Shown: positions 1 through 7,827 of the stretch, in pieces
Numbering within the stretch: position 1 is the first letter of the stretch
How the letters are laid out: each line of letters opens with the position of its first letter
From: Thermoplasmata archaeon
GTDB taxonomy: Archaea > Thermoplasmatota > Thermoplasmata > Thermoplasmatales > Thermoplasmataceae
Length of the DNA stretch: 14,215 nucleotides
Reading direction: 5' to 3'
Assembly: GCA_021806345.1 (NCBI GenBank)
Contig: JAJZXP010000407.1
Location: forward strand, 1 to 14,215
The notes under the pieces: generated by a model
The model's input: only the letters and a program-made list of their open reading frames with translations
What the model was told of the DNA's origin: nothing
Database searches by the model: none
Made by a program: the position numbers and the translations under genes

Positions 1-80
1 GACTTGTTGTGACCATAATGATGGACATAAATGAAGAGTGGATCACCGGAAGAAAGTATATGAACATGGAGGTAGATTAG
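1..80 (+). CDS. IS256/Mutator-family transposase, C-terminal end only
   Basis: The window opens inside a plus-strand reading frame (codons begin at base 3) that stops with TAG at 78-80. Its last residues read LVVTIMMDINEEWITGRKYM followed by NMEVD. This matches the usual IS256-family tail, where a hydrophobic LV..I.M stretch leads to an EW and an R.YM just before the stop. The catalytic DDE residues lie upstream, outside the window. The family cuts and pastes DNA in the cell and has no glycan role, so this is the edge of a mobile element beside the cluster. A candidate terminal repeat follows at 117-129. The family call comes from the C-terminal pattern alone. Confidence 0.75.
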   Translation, partial: LVVTIMMDINEEWITGRKYMNMEVD

Positions 81-116
81 GGTTGTACCGGATCTTTTCG
101 AAATTACAGCAATTCA

Positions 117-129
117 TGTACACTATCTC
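117..129. repeat. Candidate right terminal inverted repeat of the IS256-type element
   Basis: Read inward on the minus strand this is GAGATAGTGTACA. The sequence before the partial transposase at the other window edge (14118-14130) is GAGGTCCTGTACA. Ten of 13 positions agree and the orientation is that of a terminal repeat pair. It lies 37 bases after the transposase stop, a normal place for an IS256 end. The exact outer boundary and any target duplication could not be fixed. Confidence 0.45.
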
Positions 130-177
130 CAATAATGTAAATGAAACTTATCAAGCAGAAAAGCAATGCAGATATGT

Positions 178-1419
178 CTATTTAAAATAGTTTTTTAATG
201 AGTTATTACATATTTCTGAGAAATATTTATTCAAAACATTTTTATGTATCTCGGGTGAAAAATTTTTTTGAAATGTTAGATAAGAATTCATAGATACTTT
301 TTCAACCACCCCATAATCATCATTCAAGTAATCAATTCTTTTGGCGAATTCTTCGGGAGAATCATTCAAAAACACATTTTTTTCATCTTGCATTATATGA
401 TCAATAGGATTTATTAATGAATTCGTAGTGAGAACTGCTTTTCCATTAGAAAACGCTCTGATTAATTTCATCTGTATTCCATGGCTCTCGATAAGAGGCA
501 TTATCACAAGATAAGAATTACGTAGAATTTCTATAAATGATTGAAATTTGACTTTTCCAAAAATCTTAAAATTTTCACGATGTAAATTTTGAAAATTTTC
601 TGATCCAGTTACAATAAAATTTATTTTTGGATACTTTTTTGAAATAATATATATGAACTTTACAGCTCTATCAGCGTCTATTCCTTGCGATGAATAAAAT
701 AAAAAATATTTTTTAGGTAATTTGTTAGATAAATCACAATTATCTCTTAGATTATTTGTGTTATTCTCTCGGTACAAAAACGGTAGTATATAAGAAACTT
801 TGCTTTCATGAAGATATCTGGATATTTTATTAGCGTCGCCTTGAGTATGGGTATATATGAAATCAGAATGTGCACTATTCATGGCTTCAAATTTCGTTAC
901 CTGATTATCTATGATTGTGTGTAATTTTTGGTATGGTAAATATTTTTCATCTAAGAAATCCAACCATTTTTTAAAATTGTGTGTTCTATAAGGGAGGCCA
1001 ACCCAATCCAATCTATCAACAAGGGGAATGCCATATTTTTTCGCGACATATTCGCCTATTGTGTTTGAATCCGGGCCATTTTTCAAAACTAAATCATAAC
1101 GTTCAAATTCAGAAACTCGATCCGCTTTTATTCCATGATGTAGAATCGTTTTCATTTGCATTACACCTAAGGTAGAAAGAGCTTTTTTTAATGGAACAAA
1201 ATTTTCACTGTTTTTTAGCATTACTTTGTCTCCACCACTTTTAAAATGTTTCTCATTAAGATTATTCTCGTAGTAGGTATAGCTATCTTCTGGTCCCCAT
1301 GAAACAACGGTGATTTTGTTTCCCAGAGATGATAGTTGTCTAATGGTTGAAAGAAGATACTCTCTATGCCCACCATATGTAGGAAAAAGAGCTTCTCTTG
1401 AAACTACTAGTATGTTCAT
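178..1419 (-). CDS. GT4-type glycosyltransferase (GT-B fold)
   Basis: A 413-residue protein, normal length for a group 1 (GT4) glycosyltransferase, which moves a sugar from an activated donor onto a growing glycan at the cytoplasmic face. The N-terminal acceptor domain begins with a Rossmann strand (MNILVVSREA) and a Gly-Gly loop near residue 16. The donor-binding half starts near residue 237 (KYFLFYSSQGIDADRA). It contains IVTGSENF near 269, GKVKFQSFIEIL near 288, and a donor-pocket segment near 306-325 (IMPLIESHGIQMKLIRAFSN). ATG at 1419 lies 24 bases after the FkbM gene stop, so the two are probably co-transcribed. A decayed paralogue sits at 3564-4546 with the same blocks in the same order. 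Donor and acceptor sugars cannot be told from sequence. Confidence 0.85.
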   Translation of the reverse strand: MNILVVSREALFPTYGGHREYLLSTIRQLSSLGNKITVVSWGPEDSYTYYENNLNEKHFKSGGDKVMLKNSENFVPLKKALSTLGVMQMKTILHHGIKADRVSEFERYDLVLKNGPDSNTIGEYVAKKYGIPLVDRLDWVGLPYRTHNFKKWLDFLDEKYLPYQKLHTIIDNQVTKFEAMNSAHSDFIYTHTQGDANKISRYLHESKVSYILPFLYRENNTNNLRDNCDLSNKLPKKYFLFYSSQGIDADRAVKFIYIISKKYPKINFIVTGSENFQNLHRENFKIFGKVKFQSFIEILRNSYLVIMPLIESHGIQMKLIRAFSNGKAVLTTNSLINPIDHIMQDEKNVFLNDSPEEFAKRIDYLNDDYGVVEKVSMNSYLTFQKNFSPEIHKNVLNKYFSEICNNSLKNYFK

Positions 1420-1443
1420 ACGATAAAAACCGCCATAAATTGT

Positions 1444-2319
1444 TTAAGAGATTGATGATGCATATATATATCCAATTCTATTTTTTTTGTTTTTCCAACT
1501 AAGTTTTAGAACTTCTGAAATTCTAACACCATCTAATTTCACCGAAAATCCACAATCCATTAATTTTGAAATTAAAGAGTATGGGTAGTCATGATACTCT
1601 AGGATTATTTCTTTGAAAACCGATAAAGTTGATGTATCACTGTTTAAAAAAGAATCAAATTCGCACCCTTCACAATCCATCTTCAACACTAAATCGACCA
1701 TTGGGTTATCAATTTCTGAAATGAGTTTTTCCAGAGTGTAAACACTTATTTCTTTTCCATCTTCTATATTTTCCGCTTTTAAACCAGTCACATCCACTTC
1801 ATTGTCTTGTATTTTTATTGTATTTATTTTGTTTCCTAAGGCAACATTTAATGTTTCTATTTTATCTTCCATTTTATTGATTTTTATGTTTTTAACCAAA
1901 TATTTAAAAACAAAAGGAGACGGCTCAACAGCTAAAACCTTTTTAGCACCTTTCATTGAGAAATAAATCGAAGAGTCTCCTATATTTGCACCTATATCTA
2001 TTACATTTCTTTCAACAACGTTCAGGAAAGAGTATGACTGAAATCCAAAGGTATCTGCAATGTCATTGTTATAGTAAGTTCCATAAAAATTTAGAAATTT
2101 GCCATAAAAGTTAAAAACCATTAAATCATTATATCTATCATATGAAAAATTGATTCCAGTAGAGGCAACGTGAACAAATCCCGCATTGAGGGCTATAGTT
2201 TCGAAACCGTTTTTAAAAATAATTTTAATAGGAAATTTTTTAAAAAAAAGTTTCAACACAACTTCTATATAATTCTTGAAAGTAGTTCGGTATCTAAAAA
2301 ATCCTCTTAAGGGTGGCAC
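1444..2319 (-). CDS. FkbM-family SAM-dependent methyltransferase
   Basis: A 291-residue class I methyltransferase of the FkbM type, a family that O-methylates sugars and other small molecules and is common in glycan clusters. SAM-binding motif I is VIDIGANIGDSS (about 106-117). The acidic residue of the next strand is E132 (VLAVEPSP), and the family motif KMDCEGCEF lies near 213-221. The listed start is a GTG at 2319, chosen because an in-frame TGA stands three codons upstream (2326-2328 region) and no ATG lies between. The N-terminus is odd: an ATG at 2326 in a different frame would join the RYRTTFKNY segment if the T6 run (2296-2301) had one T fewer. The 5' end may therefore be frameshifted or damaged by the nearby insertion. 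The SAM-binding core is intact. Confidence 0.85.
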   Translation of the reverse strand: MPPLRGFFRYRTTFKNYIEVVLKLFFKKFPIKIIFKNGFETIALNAGFVHVASTGINFSYDRYNDLMVFNFYGKFLNFYGTYYNNDIADTFGFQSYSFLNVVERNVIDIGANIGDSSIYFSMKGAKKVLAVEPSPFVFKYLVKNIKINKMEDKIETLNVALGNKINTIKIQDNEVDVTGLKAENIEDGKEISVYTLEKLISEIDNPMVDLVLKMDCEGCEFDSFLNSDTSTLSVFKEIILEYHDYPYSLISKLMDCGFSVKLDGVRISEVLKLSWKNKKNRIGYIYASSIS

Positions 2320-2384
2320 AACACATCAATACTTAAAAGTTCTTAATTTTTTGCTTGTTGAGGCACTTAATGTTTTAGTTGAAT

Positions 2385-2397
2385 CTATTTATATCCT
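2385..2397 (-). promoter_or_regulatory. TATA-like element upstream of the FkbM-GT pair
   Basis: On the minus strand this reads AGGATATAAATAG, a strong archaeal TATA-box look-alike. Transcription would start near 2365, leaving a leader of about 40-46 bases before the FkbM start. It lies between the IS630 relic and the FkbM gene and could drive this pair after the insertion broke the upstream operon. Inferred from pattern only. Confidence 0.4.
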
Positions 2398-2530
2398 TGA
2401 ATAATATTGGAAAACAAATGTTTAGATTTTTGGAGGAAATCAAGATACAGTGGTGCCTGCTTATTAGGAGAGGAGAAACATTTCAAGTTTCCCATCTTTA
2501 ACTTCAGCAATTAATTTATTGTTTTTTCAT

Positions 2531-3514
2531 TTATACATTACGACTTAAGTGATTAAGCATAGACTTCTCAGTTCCCCCATTACTCCTGGTATATTTCCCA
2601 AATTCTCTTTCATGTGCATTCCTGAGGTCATTCAACTTCTGAAAGTATCTGTTGCGCGTTGCATGGGTCTTTGTCATTTTCCACACCCTCTCGATGGGAT
2701 TCAGTTCGGGTGAGTATGGAGGCATGAACTGCAGGTTCATTCCAGCCAGGAATGCGCAATCCGTGACGATGCTTGCAGGTGGTACAGCGCATTGTCCATT
2801 ACGATGGCACTGTTGGGAATATTCTATGCACAATGCACAGGAATTTGAGGAATGTCACGACATTGTATCTGTCTGTGAACTTTGTGACCAGCTTTCCGGC
2901 AGCTGTATTGACAGCACCAAACACACTGATCCCTTTTCTGCTTGGTTCCTGTAATATGACAGGGCATGATCCACAGGTGGGTACCATGTCCTGATATTGG
3001 TGCCATGTTGTTAGAAATGGTACTCTTCAATGAAGATAATGGTTCTTTCATCCTCCGGGAGACTCAGGAGTTTTTTTAAATTTCTCCTTCTCGGAAGAAT
3101 CACCCTTCGCCATCATCGGGCAAGATTACCTCAATCTGAAACCAAGTTTCCGAAATATCCTCTGGCACTGCCTTGTACCTAGGTCTATGTAGTATTTCAC
3201 ACTGAGTTGGTGGCTGAGAAGTTTTCCGTCCCAGAGGTTCTGGGAATATCCCAGATCCATGGATATGCTGTTCATGATGCCTGATAATCTGGTAGGCCTT
3301 CCCGACACCCTGAGACTATCAAAACCATCCTTCAGGAATATGTTGACCCAGTTCTTGGCCTGTCACCCATGACATCATACACCCTGTACAGACTCATGCC
3401 ATTACCCACAAGCAGGATTCCATGTAGCCTGTAGTCATACTTTGATTCGTCGCTGCGTCTTATCTCTCCTATTATTTCCTCTTTCTTGTCTTCCAGAATT
3501 GCAAGCTTTTTTAC
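2531..3514 (-). pseudogene. Decayed IS630-family transposase
   Basis: Pieces of one IS630-type transposase lie in order but in shifting frames. The N-terminal part (from about 3514) reads LHGILLVGNGMSLYRVYDVM and is followed by a stop near 3332. The winged-helix part (3308-3126) contains SGRPTRLSG and TRQCQRIFRKLGFRLR before a TAA. The catalytic core resumes as EDERTIIFIEEYHF (about 3045-3005). The next pieces are SAIVMDNALYH (about 2807-2777) and then, in another frame, MPPYSPELNPIERVWKM. The final acidic residue (PELNPIE) and second Asp (MDN) are present. The first Asp position reads Glu (FIEE instead of the usual FIDE). No start codon is visible: the expected position holds GTA. Base composition is clearly less AT-rich than the flanks, as expected for an incomer. 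The element is inactive, and I could not define its ends. Confidence 0.85.
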
Positions 3515-3563
3515 GGTATAAATGATGAGAAAATGTATTTAAACTATGCGTAACAAGTTATGA

Positions 3564-4546
3564 CGCTATGTGTAAACGCATTTGCACTCCGAGTCTTTCC
3601 ATTGATGGAAAAATAACGAATTTTGACTCTTTTAGATATTATAAAAATCTTCATTGCTCACTTTGCCTAAGATTTTAAGATTTGGTGTACAGTATATCTA
3701 CACAAATTCATCAAAATCTCCAGTCACAAAAATGTTCAGACTGTTTAATCCTTTAGCTATTTTATAGAGATATCTTAATGAAAGCAAAGATGAGAAATTC
3801 TTTTATGCAAAATAGAGGCAGAAATTTCCGAAATTCTCATCACTATGAATGTCCTGCAGTTGTTCTGTATACAGAAATGGAAAAACCCAATTTACTTCAA
3901 TATTGTGTTTTAGTTTTTGATCTCATCGCAATTCACTTTTGATGGTACATAAACTTTTCCACTATGAATTGATGAAATCTCCATCTTTTTGATCTTATAA
4001 TTTATGGTGGGTTTTATTCTATGATCGAAAAACATGCCTAACAACTCTTTTTCTCCTAAGAAATCTAACCATTCTTTCCTATTATCCAAATTCATAGGGA
4101 GACCAAACCAATTAAGTCTCTCAATAACTGGAATACTAGTCTGAATCGACATCTTTAAAGGTATCTTGAAGCTATTTGGTCCGTTTTTCAATTTGACATC
4201 ATAATCTTCCCATAATTCCTGAATTTTTTTGATCCTTTTGTCAGGTGAATTATATCTTAATGCCATGGTATTGTGCCACAACGAGTTTTGAGGCTATACT
4301 AGCAGGGAACGAATAGTAATTTACATCGTGAATCTTCACCCCTCGCACGTTTTTGTTAATTTCAAAATTAAAGTGCCTTAATTGGATTCCATTAATATTG
4401 ACGCTATAATCTTCTTATGGACCCCAACTTATGACAGTACATTTGTGACCATCCATATTGAGAGTCTGCAAAAAAGACATTAAATATTCCTAATGTCCAC
4501 CAAATACTGGTAATGGAGACTCATGAGAAAAAATAATGAATTTCAT
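3564..4546 (-). pseudogene. Decayed GT4 glycosyltransferase, interrupted by the IS630 relic
   Basis: ATG at 4546 opens MKFIIFSHESPLPVFGGH, a stop, then EYLMSFLQTLNMDGHKCTVI, parallel to MNILVVSREALFPTYGGHRE in the intact gene at 178-1419. A second stop follows WGP. After a shift near 4278 the frame reads LWEDYDVKLKNGPNS and PVIERLNWFGLPMN (compare DLVLKNGPDS and PLVDRLDWVGLPYR). After another shift near 3915 come VNWVFPFLYTEQ, NIFVTGDFDEF and LKILGKVSNEDFYN. After a further shift KFVIFPSMERLGVQMRLHIA matches IMPLIESHGIQMKLIRAF. Homology ends at about 3564, where the IS630 relic begins, and the expected C-terminal third is not found beyond that relic. There are at least four in-frame stops and three frameshifts. 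It would have followed the sulfatase-fold gene in one operon. Confidence 0.85.
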
Positions 4547-4554
4547 TATCAATT

Positions 4555-4561
4555 CCCTCCC
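4555..4561 (-). promoter_or_regulatory. Shine-Dalgarno-like site before the decayed GT4 gene
   Basis: GGGAGGG on the minus strand lies 8 bases before the ATG at 4546. It supports that start and suggests the gene was once translated from inside the operon that begins with the CysD-like gene. Confidence 0.5.
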
Positions 4562-4596
4562 TACTTTTTAGTATAAGAAGAATCATAGCGATCATT

Positions 4597-5946
4597 TCAA
4601 TCTTTTCCAAGGAGTTCAATTGTTTCCATAAGATCTATAAACTCCACTTTATATTCTTCCTTCTTTATTGGTTTCTCCTTCTTTTCAAATGACTCAACAT
4701 TTCCATTTTTCATATTTAGAACCAGTTTAAAATCGTCTTTGAAAATTGCTCTTCTTTGTGAATTCATGTTACTTAGTCTCTGTGATGCCTCTTTATTTTT
4801 TACTATTAGTGACTTAGGAACCTTCCCTGAACCGTCAGCTTCAGAAATTATGAAAGGGAAGTCAGGAGCAATAATCTCGCCATCGCAAGCTATGGACTTT
4901 ATTAAATCAAATAACCCTATATTGCTAAATAATTGATTAACTATTTGACACTTGGGATTGGAAGTAGCTCTTTTTAGTATCAATGGTACATTAATGAGTT
5001 CATTATACAGATATGTTGAGTGGCCATAAAAGCCATTTTCAAATAAGGACTGTCCATGATCTGAGGTGATCATTAATGTCGTTTCTTCAAATATACCACT
5101 CTTCTTAAGAAACCTAATTACCTCACCAATTTCCCAGTCAACGTTCTTTGATTCCAAATAATACGAATTTCGAACTTCGTTTATCGTTCTTTTTGTGGGA
5201 GTAAAAATGCCCAAAGAATATTCTTGCTCCTTTTGAGGGTTAAAATTTTTAACATAGGGTTCGTGAAATTCCATGAAATTTATAAAAAGAAAGAATGGTT
5301 GAGAAAACGAAGTTCGGTGTAAGGTGTCGATAATGGTTTTTCCAGATTTGTTTAAAGGAAAATTATAATTTTTATGAGATTGTTCTACCTCTTTACGCAT
5401 TTTTAGGTAATTGCTTACATATGAGAATGATTCCTTAGGATTTCCGTTCATTATAAGATTTTTCAATATCTCTCCGTGTGTTTCGCCAAATCTTTCGCTG
5501 AACTTGCTTAGCAACAGACTCCAATTATTGTTCAATGTAAAATTCCCCATTGGATCAAAAAAGGTAAAAGCGTCAAAACCACGGTCAAATCCGCTTCCAG
5601 GAATTATTCCCATATTAGCGGACATTCCATATGTAGTATATCCTTGTTTTTTCAAAACCTCAGCTATAGTCACGCCAGGATAATTGTTCATAAGCCTAGA
5701 TGTCGAAGAGAAATCCCTGTTCTCATTCTTAAAATGTATGTGATGTTCCATTGGATATTTTCCTGTGAACATAGAAGCGTGTGAAGGCACTGTCCATGGT
5801 GCTGATGTAATATTATTTGTAAAGACCATTGATTCCTTTGAAAGTTGTTCAATATTTGGCGTGTTCAATCTTTTATTATATGGGGAAATGGCATCCTTTC
5901 GCATAGTATCAAGTACAATCAGTACAATATTGTTTGTATTTGGCAT
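4597..5946 (-). CDS. Sulfatase-fold (alkaline phosphatase superfamily) protein with Thr nucleophile
   Basis: A 449-residue metal-dependent hydrolase or transferase of the sulfatase/phosphoglycerol-transferase fold. The first metal site is at IVLIVLDTMRKD (D13), the nucleophile region is APWTVPSHASMFTGKYP (49-65), a conserved FMEFHEPY lies near 224-231, and the last metal site is ITSDHGQS (D296, H297) with GHST at 308-311. Classical sulfatases carry C/S-x-P-x-R, whose Cys or Ser becomes formylglycine. Here the matching segment is T52-V-P-S-H56, so formylglycine cannot form. A Thr nucleophile is known in phosphoryl-transferring members such as LtaS and EptA, which favours phosphate or phosphodiester chemistry on a glycan over sulfate removal. 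No signal peptide or membrane segment is evident, so a cytoplasmic place is likely. ATG at 5946 lies 6 bases after the CysD-like stop. Confidence 0.85.
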   Translation of the reverse strand: MPNTNNIVLIVLDTMRKDAISPYNKRLNTPNIEQLSKESMVFTNNITSAPWTVPSHASMFTGKYPMEHHIHFKNENRDFSSTSRLMNNYPGVTIAEVLKKQGYTTYGMSANMGIIPGSGFDRGFDAFTFFDPMGNFTLNNNWSLLLSKFSERFGETHGEILKNLIMNGNPKESFSYVSNYLKMRKEVEQSHKNYNFPLNKSGKTIIDTLHRTSFSQPFFLFINFMEFHEPYVKNFNPQKEQEYSLGIFTPTKRTINEVRNSYYLESKNVDWEIGEVIRFLKKSGIFEETTLMITSDHGQSLFENGFYGHSTYLYNELINVPLILKRATSNPKCQIVNQLFSNIGLFDLIKSIACDGEIIAPDFPFIISEADGSGKVPKSLIVKNKEASQRLSNMNSQRRAIFKDDFKLVLNMKNGNVESFEKKEKPIKKEEYKVEFIDLMETIELLGKD

Positions 5947-5952
5947 GAGTGA

Positions 5953-6759
5953 TTACATGTATCCAAGTTTCCTAAGTCTTTCCATCATGTTTTCTTTGTC
6001 CTGAGCTCTACCTGCCCGTTCAGCAGTGGTATCTAAATCCTGTTCCCATGCAGGTAAGTCGGATGTTTTCTTTGAATCGTTTTTACCATCTATTGATCTA
6101 TATCCTTTTTCATATAGGGGATGATAAGGGATTTTGTTAGAGAAAGTATATTCCCAGATATCTTTTTCAGAAAATGTCAAAACGGGATGAATTCTATAAT
6201 GTGCAGGCTCTTCTCGAATGCTGATGAATCTTTCGGACGATCTGGCTTTATTTTCATCTCTCCTTACACCTACAAGAAGGGCGTCGAACCTGTATACCCT
6301 TATAACATCATTCATAGGGACAGTCTTAAGAAGATGATTTCCTACTTCCGTTTCCAACGAGTATGGAATCCTATTTCCTGAAAAACCAAGTCTTTTTATC
6401 TCAGCCTTATTTTTATCATTTAGGGCTTCTACGTTTACGTAACCATCAACAACGTTTTTAAGAAAATCATCATTTCTTGCAGTAAGAACTTTAAACTTCC
6501 ATTGGTCAGAAATTTTACTGATCATGTCAATTGTTTCCTCATAGTGTTCTCCATGGTCAATAAAAATTGCCGGTGGCAACTTTTTCCCGATATTATCGCA
6601 AATTTCTTTGCATATGTGAAGCATTACAGTACTATCCTTTCCAGCACTCCAGACAACTGCTGGATTCCTAAACCTAGTAACGCTTTCCTTTGACACTATC
6701 CTCGCAATCTCTAACTTTGAATTGTGGCTTAAGTAGTCCTTCGGCTCTATATCATCCAT
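5953..6759 (-). CDS. CysD/PAPS-reductase-family PP-loop protein
   Basis: A 268-residue ATP-pyrophosphatase-type protein (271 from the TTG at 6768; residue numbers here count from that TTG). The PP-loop is WSAGKDSTVML (SAGKDS at 41-46). GVRRDENKARSSER lies near 167-180, like the RR(D/E)E.K(S/A)R..ER signature of CysD, the ATP-sulfurylase small subunit. The C-terminus TTAERAGRAQDKENMMERL ending in GYM also resembles the CysD tail (TSER.GR..D...SME...GYF). The only cysteines are C53 and C57, and the catalytic C-terminal Cys of CysH-type PAPS reductases is absent, so reduction is unlikely. Adenylyl transfer, perhaps to sulfate, is favoured. No CysN GTPase, APS kinase or sulfotransferase is in the window. 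ATG at 6759 is preferred because a TATA-like element lies about 30 bases upstream. Confidence 0.8.
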   Translation of the reverse strand: MDDIEPKDYLSHNSKLEIARIVSKESVTRFRNPAVVWSAGKDSTVMLHICKEICDNIGKKLPPAIFIDHGEHYEETIDMISKISDQWKFKVLTARNDDFLKNVVDGYVNVEALNDKNKAEIKRLGFSGNRIPYSLETEVGNHLLKTVPMNDVIRVYRFDALLVGVRRDENKARSSERFISIREEPAHYRIHPVLTFSEKDIWEYTFSNKIPYHPLYEKGYRSIDGKNDSKKTSDLPAWEQDLDTTAERAGRAQDKENMMERLRKLGYM

Positions 6760-6786
6760 TTCAGTCAATTCATAGATATAGTTCTC

Positions 6787-6799
6787 ATTTAAAATTTTT
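6787..6799 (-). promoter_or_regulatory. TATA-like element for the CysD-like operon
   Basis: The minus strand reads AAAAATTTTAAAT, centred about 31 bases before the ATG at 6759. This suits a leaderless or nearly leaderless transcript, as is usual in this archaeal group. It would head the unit CysD-like, sulfatase-fold and (now dead) GT4. Pattern-based inference. Confidence 0.35.
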
Positions 6800-7065
6800 G
6801 TGTTGTCTGTAATCTTTCAAATTTACTTTGAATGAATTCTCCTACAATATTCCATTACGCATGGGTAAGGATCCGAAGGGATCGAAATAAAACCTCTGAA
6901 ATTTAGGCTTGTAATGTAACTTGGCAGCTTGGAGACCATCGCCTTGTTTCAACAATTCTTAGAAAAAACCATAATTCCATGTTATTTTAGATGTCATTGA
7001 TCAATATGCGACAATTCTTTAAATAAGGTTCTATGAGGTAGTTCCGCGTAAATATAGAATTCTAT

Positions 7066-7827
7066 TTATGATAAAACATTAGTATCTTGTTCTTTTTTCC
7101 TTCTGGCAATAAATAGTAAGTCATCACACAACGAAGTGGGTAGAATTCTAATTAGAGGAAGCATCTGTGTAGTGGAAAAATTATTGATTCCTGCAGTTAA
7201 AACCACTTCAAAATATGGTTCAAGAAAAAATTCAACTTCATACATCGCATATTCTCTTACGTGGCCATGTTCACCAAAAGGTCCCTTTATGATAGTTTTT
7301 TTGAGCAGTGTTATTCTTTCCAAGTAAAACAGTTTTTCTTCTAACAAATGAAACAGCATTTGGCACCGATACAATTAAAAAGTCGCCAGGGTTAATTAGT
7401 TTTGCAAGATTCTAAAATAATGTATCGTAATTAGCAAAAATATGCTCAATTACCTCTGTGCATATTATTAAATCAAAGGTCCATTGAACTTTTCAATCAG
7501 ATCAAAAATAAAAAAACTCAGTGAACTTAACTCAACATTTCTTTGGAGAAAAGACACCTTCGGGATTATAATGGTAAATCTCCATTACATTTTTGATTAT
7601 TTGATTAAAAGATGAGTATCATATATTTCCTATTGTAATTTTAGAAAATCCATCTTCGTAAAATCTCTTCTTAATACTTCGATTGATTTGAATACTCTAA
7701 ATTGGTTATCTAAAATGTATTTTTGTTCGGGAATATAGTCACTCTTATAATCTCTATCATTATATATAAATATTTTCTAAGTAATTTCTCCAGAATCGAT
7801 TGAGAATTTTTCCAACCTTTTTATCAT
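7066..7827 (-). pseudogene. Decayed class I SAM-dependent methyltransferase
   Basis: ATG at 7827 begins MIKRLEKFSIDSGEIT and then hits a stop. The trail continues in shifting frames through SDYIPEQKYILDNQFRVFKS, KKRFYEDGFSKITIGNI and MEIYHYNPEGVFSP. DLIICTEVIEHIFANYDTLF (about 7470-7414) is the post-motif II segment typical of Methyltransf_11/23 proteins. It is followed by a TAG and then NLAKLINPGDFLIVSVPNAV. A last shift near 7280 leads to the longest intact piece (7374-7066), containing GPFGEHGHVREYAMYEVEFF, a common tail of glycan-cluster methyltransferases. The motif I glycine loop is no longer recognisable. At least four frame changes and several stops mean no working enzyme. Part of 7066-7374 could still be translated as a remnant, but the catalytic half is gone. 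Confidence 0.8.

Noticed and set aside
2465..2530. Short minus-strand reading NNKLIAEVKDGKLEMFLLS after the transposase stop
   Set aside because: It looks protein-like but is about 20 codons long, without a start in frame and with no recognisable family. It could be a lost gene end, but this cannot be supported.
2652..2994. Plus-strand open frames of 100 and 73 codons
   Set aside because: They are antisense shadows of the IS630 transposase relic, whose conserved motifs are clear on the minus strand.
2400..3563. Terminal inverted repeats of the IS630 relic
   Set aside because: The minus-strand left end (TTTTCTCATCATTTATAC) and the plus-strand right end (TTTTTTCATTTATAC) are loosely alike, but the match is low-complexity AT sequence and no TA target duplication could be placed.
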